Shown here in pieces: positions 62,852 to 64,000 of a DNA stretch of 64,000 nt (positions are counted from its first letter, which is position 1; each line of letters begins with the position of its first letter). A model generated the notes under the pieces. That model saw only the letters and a program-made list of their open reading frames with translations, ran no database searches and had not been told where the DNA came from. Origin of the DNA: an uncultured Paracoccaceae bacterium (GTDB lineage Bacteria > Pseudomonadota > Alphaproteobacteria > Rhodobacterales > Rhodobacteraceae); contig CALDUK010000008.1 in assembly GCA_937924905.1 (NCBI GenBank), positions 46,556 through 110,555 on the forward strand, in the 5' to 3' direction. Made by a program: the position numbers and the translations under genes.

Positions 62852-62933
62852 GCGGGGCGTCAGCCCCGCATCACGCCCGACCCGCCCCCCAGGGCGGGCG
62901 TGATACGCCCACCCTCGGGCCGGGCGTGATGCT
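62852..62933. repeat. Cluster of GC-rich inverted/direct repeats downstream of pheS
   Basis: GCGGGGC-gtca-GCCCCGC; CACGCCC...GGGCGTG; three copies of ATCACGCCCG/CGGGCGTGAT. Confidence 0.55.
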
Positions 62934-62951
62934 AGGTGCGGGAGCTGAGCG

Positions 62952-63380
62952 ATGAAGTCTTCAAAGGAAAGACAGATCGAGATTTTACGTCGAATTGAGA
63001 AAGGTGAATACAGCATTCTCTTTGAGCAATTCTACACGCATGAGATCGGTGGTCATGAAGAAGCGCGCTATCCTGAGTGGCCGGACGAACAAGACCGGTA
63101 TGAAATGGATCAACTTATTCAACGCGGATTAGTTGTGAAAGAATTCACGAAGGGGGACGAACCTTGGCTCGGTTTTGGGGCACCGGGGGATCCCCACAAA
63201 GAAAGCTACGTAACGCTTACTCCCAAGGCTCATGATCTGCTAGCGAGCTATGGCTTAAAGGGTTGGTTGCGTTCGCAAATGGCGGGGCTCCGTTCGGGCA
63301 TTTTTACTATTGCGGTAGCAGTTCTACTCGCACTGGCAACAAACTGGGCAATACATTTTCTTGGAGCGCCGAAACCATGA
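62952..63380 (+). CDS. Hypothetical protein with C-terminal TM helix, inserted between pheS and pheT
   Basis: [34 protein letters not shown]...[57 protein letters not shown]; visibly lower GC than neighbours. Confidence 0.75.
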   Translation: MKSSKERQIEILRRIEKGEYSILFEQFYTHEIGGHEEARYPEWPDEQDRYEMDQLIQRGLVVKEFTKGDEPWLGFGAPGDPHKESYVTLTPKAHDLLASYGLKGWLRSQMAGLRSGIFTIAVAVLLALATNWAIHFLGAPKP

Positions 63381-64000
63381 AATTCACCCTCTCCTGGCTC
63401 AAAGACCACCTCGACATCGACGCGTCAGTCGAGCAGATCACAGACACACTCACCGACCTCGGATTAGAGGTCGAAGAGGTCACGAATCCAGCAGACAGAC
63501 TCCGCCCGTTCACTTTGGGCAAAGTGGTAAAAGCCGAACAACACCCCGACGCCGACAGGCTTCGCGTCTGCGAAGTGGACACCGACGAAGGTGTCAAACA
63601 AATCATCTGCGGTGCCCCCAACGCACGCGCGGGCATTACAGTGGTCGTATGTAAGCCTGGGGATTACGTCCCCGGCATAGATGTAACACTCTCCGTCGGC
63701 AAAATCCGCGGCGTGGAAAGCCACGGCATGATGGCGTCGGAAAAGGAACTCGAACTCTCTGATGAACATGATGGCATTGTCGAATTGCCATCCGGTAACG
63801 TGGGCGACCGCTTCATTGACTGGCTGGAAACCAACGCGCCCGACAAGATCGACCCGGTGATCGAAATCGCCATCACGCCCAACCGGCAAGACGCGTTGGG
63901 CGTCGAAGGCATCGCGCGTGATCTCGCCGCCCGTGGTTTGGGCAAACTGATCAGCCAAGCGCCCCAACCCGTCCCCGGCTCCTTCGACAGCCCCATCGGT
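63377..64000 (+). CDS. pheT: Phenylalanyl-tRNA synthetase beta subunit (N-terminal part, cut by window edge)
   Basis: [84 protein letters not shown]. Confidence 0.97.
   Translation, partial: MKFTLSWLKDHLDIDASVEQITDTLTDLGLEVEEVTNPADRLRPFTLGKVVKAEQHPDADRLRVCEVDTDEGVKQIICGAPNARAGITVVVCKPGDYVPGIDVTLSVGKIRGVESHGMMASEKELELSDEHDGIVELPSGNVGDRFIDWLETNAPDKIDPVIEIAITPNRQDALGVEGIARDLAARGLGKLISQAPQPVPGSFDSPIG

Overview
64-kb chromosomal window from a GC-rich alphaproteobacterium, most likely Rhodobacteraceae/Roseobacter group (inferred from gene content and order). Most of it is core and metabolic: engB(partial)-MOSC-yidC, ttcA, yghU, yidD-rnpA-rpmH, katG/oxyR, dnaE2, rppH, xerC, pcs, glpK, deg protease, tRNA-Arg(ACG), tRNA-Val(GAC), rpmJ, xsc-pta, argH, a form II CO-dehydrogenase-like operon (coxS-coxL-coxM), malyl-CoA lyase, dipeptide epimerase, a PAS/GGDEF/EAL protein, pyk, rpmI-rplT and pheS-[extra gene]-pheT(partial). 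The main accessory region (about 10.3-19.7 kb) is a succinoglycan-like exopolysaccharide locus (exoM/Y/A/K/Q/P-like genes plus a sulfotransferase). It contains what looks like an exoL-type glycosyltransferase with its middle deleted. Other points worth a second look: a DnaE2 with an apparently missing C-terminal OB region and no adjacent imuAB, a low-GC membrane-anchored gene inserted between pheS and pheT, a dispersed GC-hairpin plus ATATTT intergenic repeat family, several unexplained inverted repeats, and a tiny-lipoprotein operon behind argH. I saw no CRISPR array, prophage, IS element or obvious defence island. No clearly new system could be established from sequence alone.
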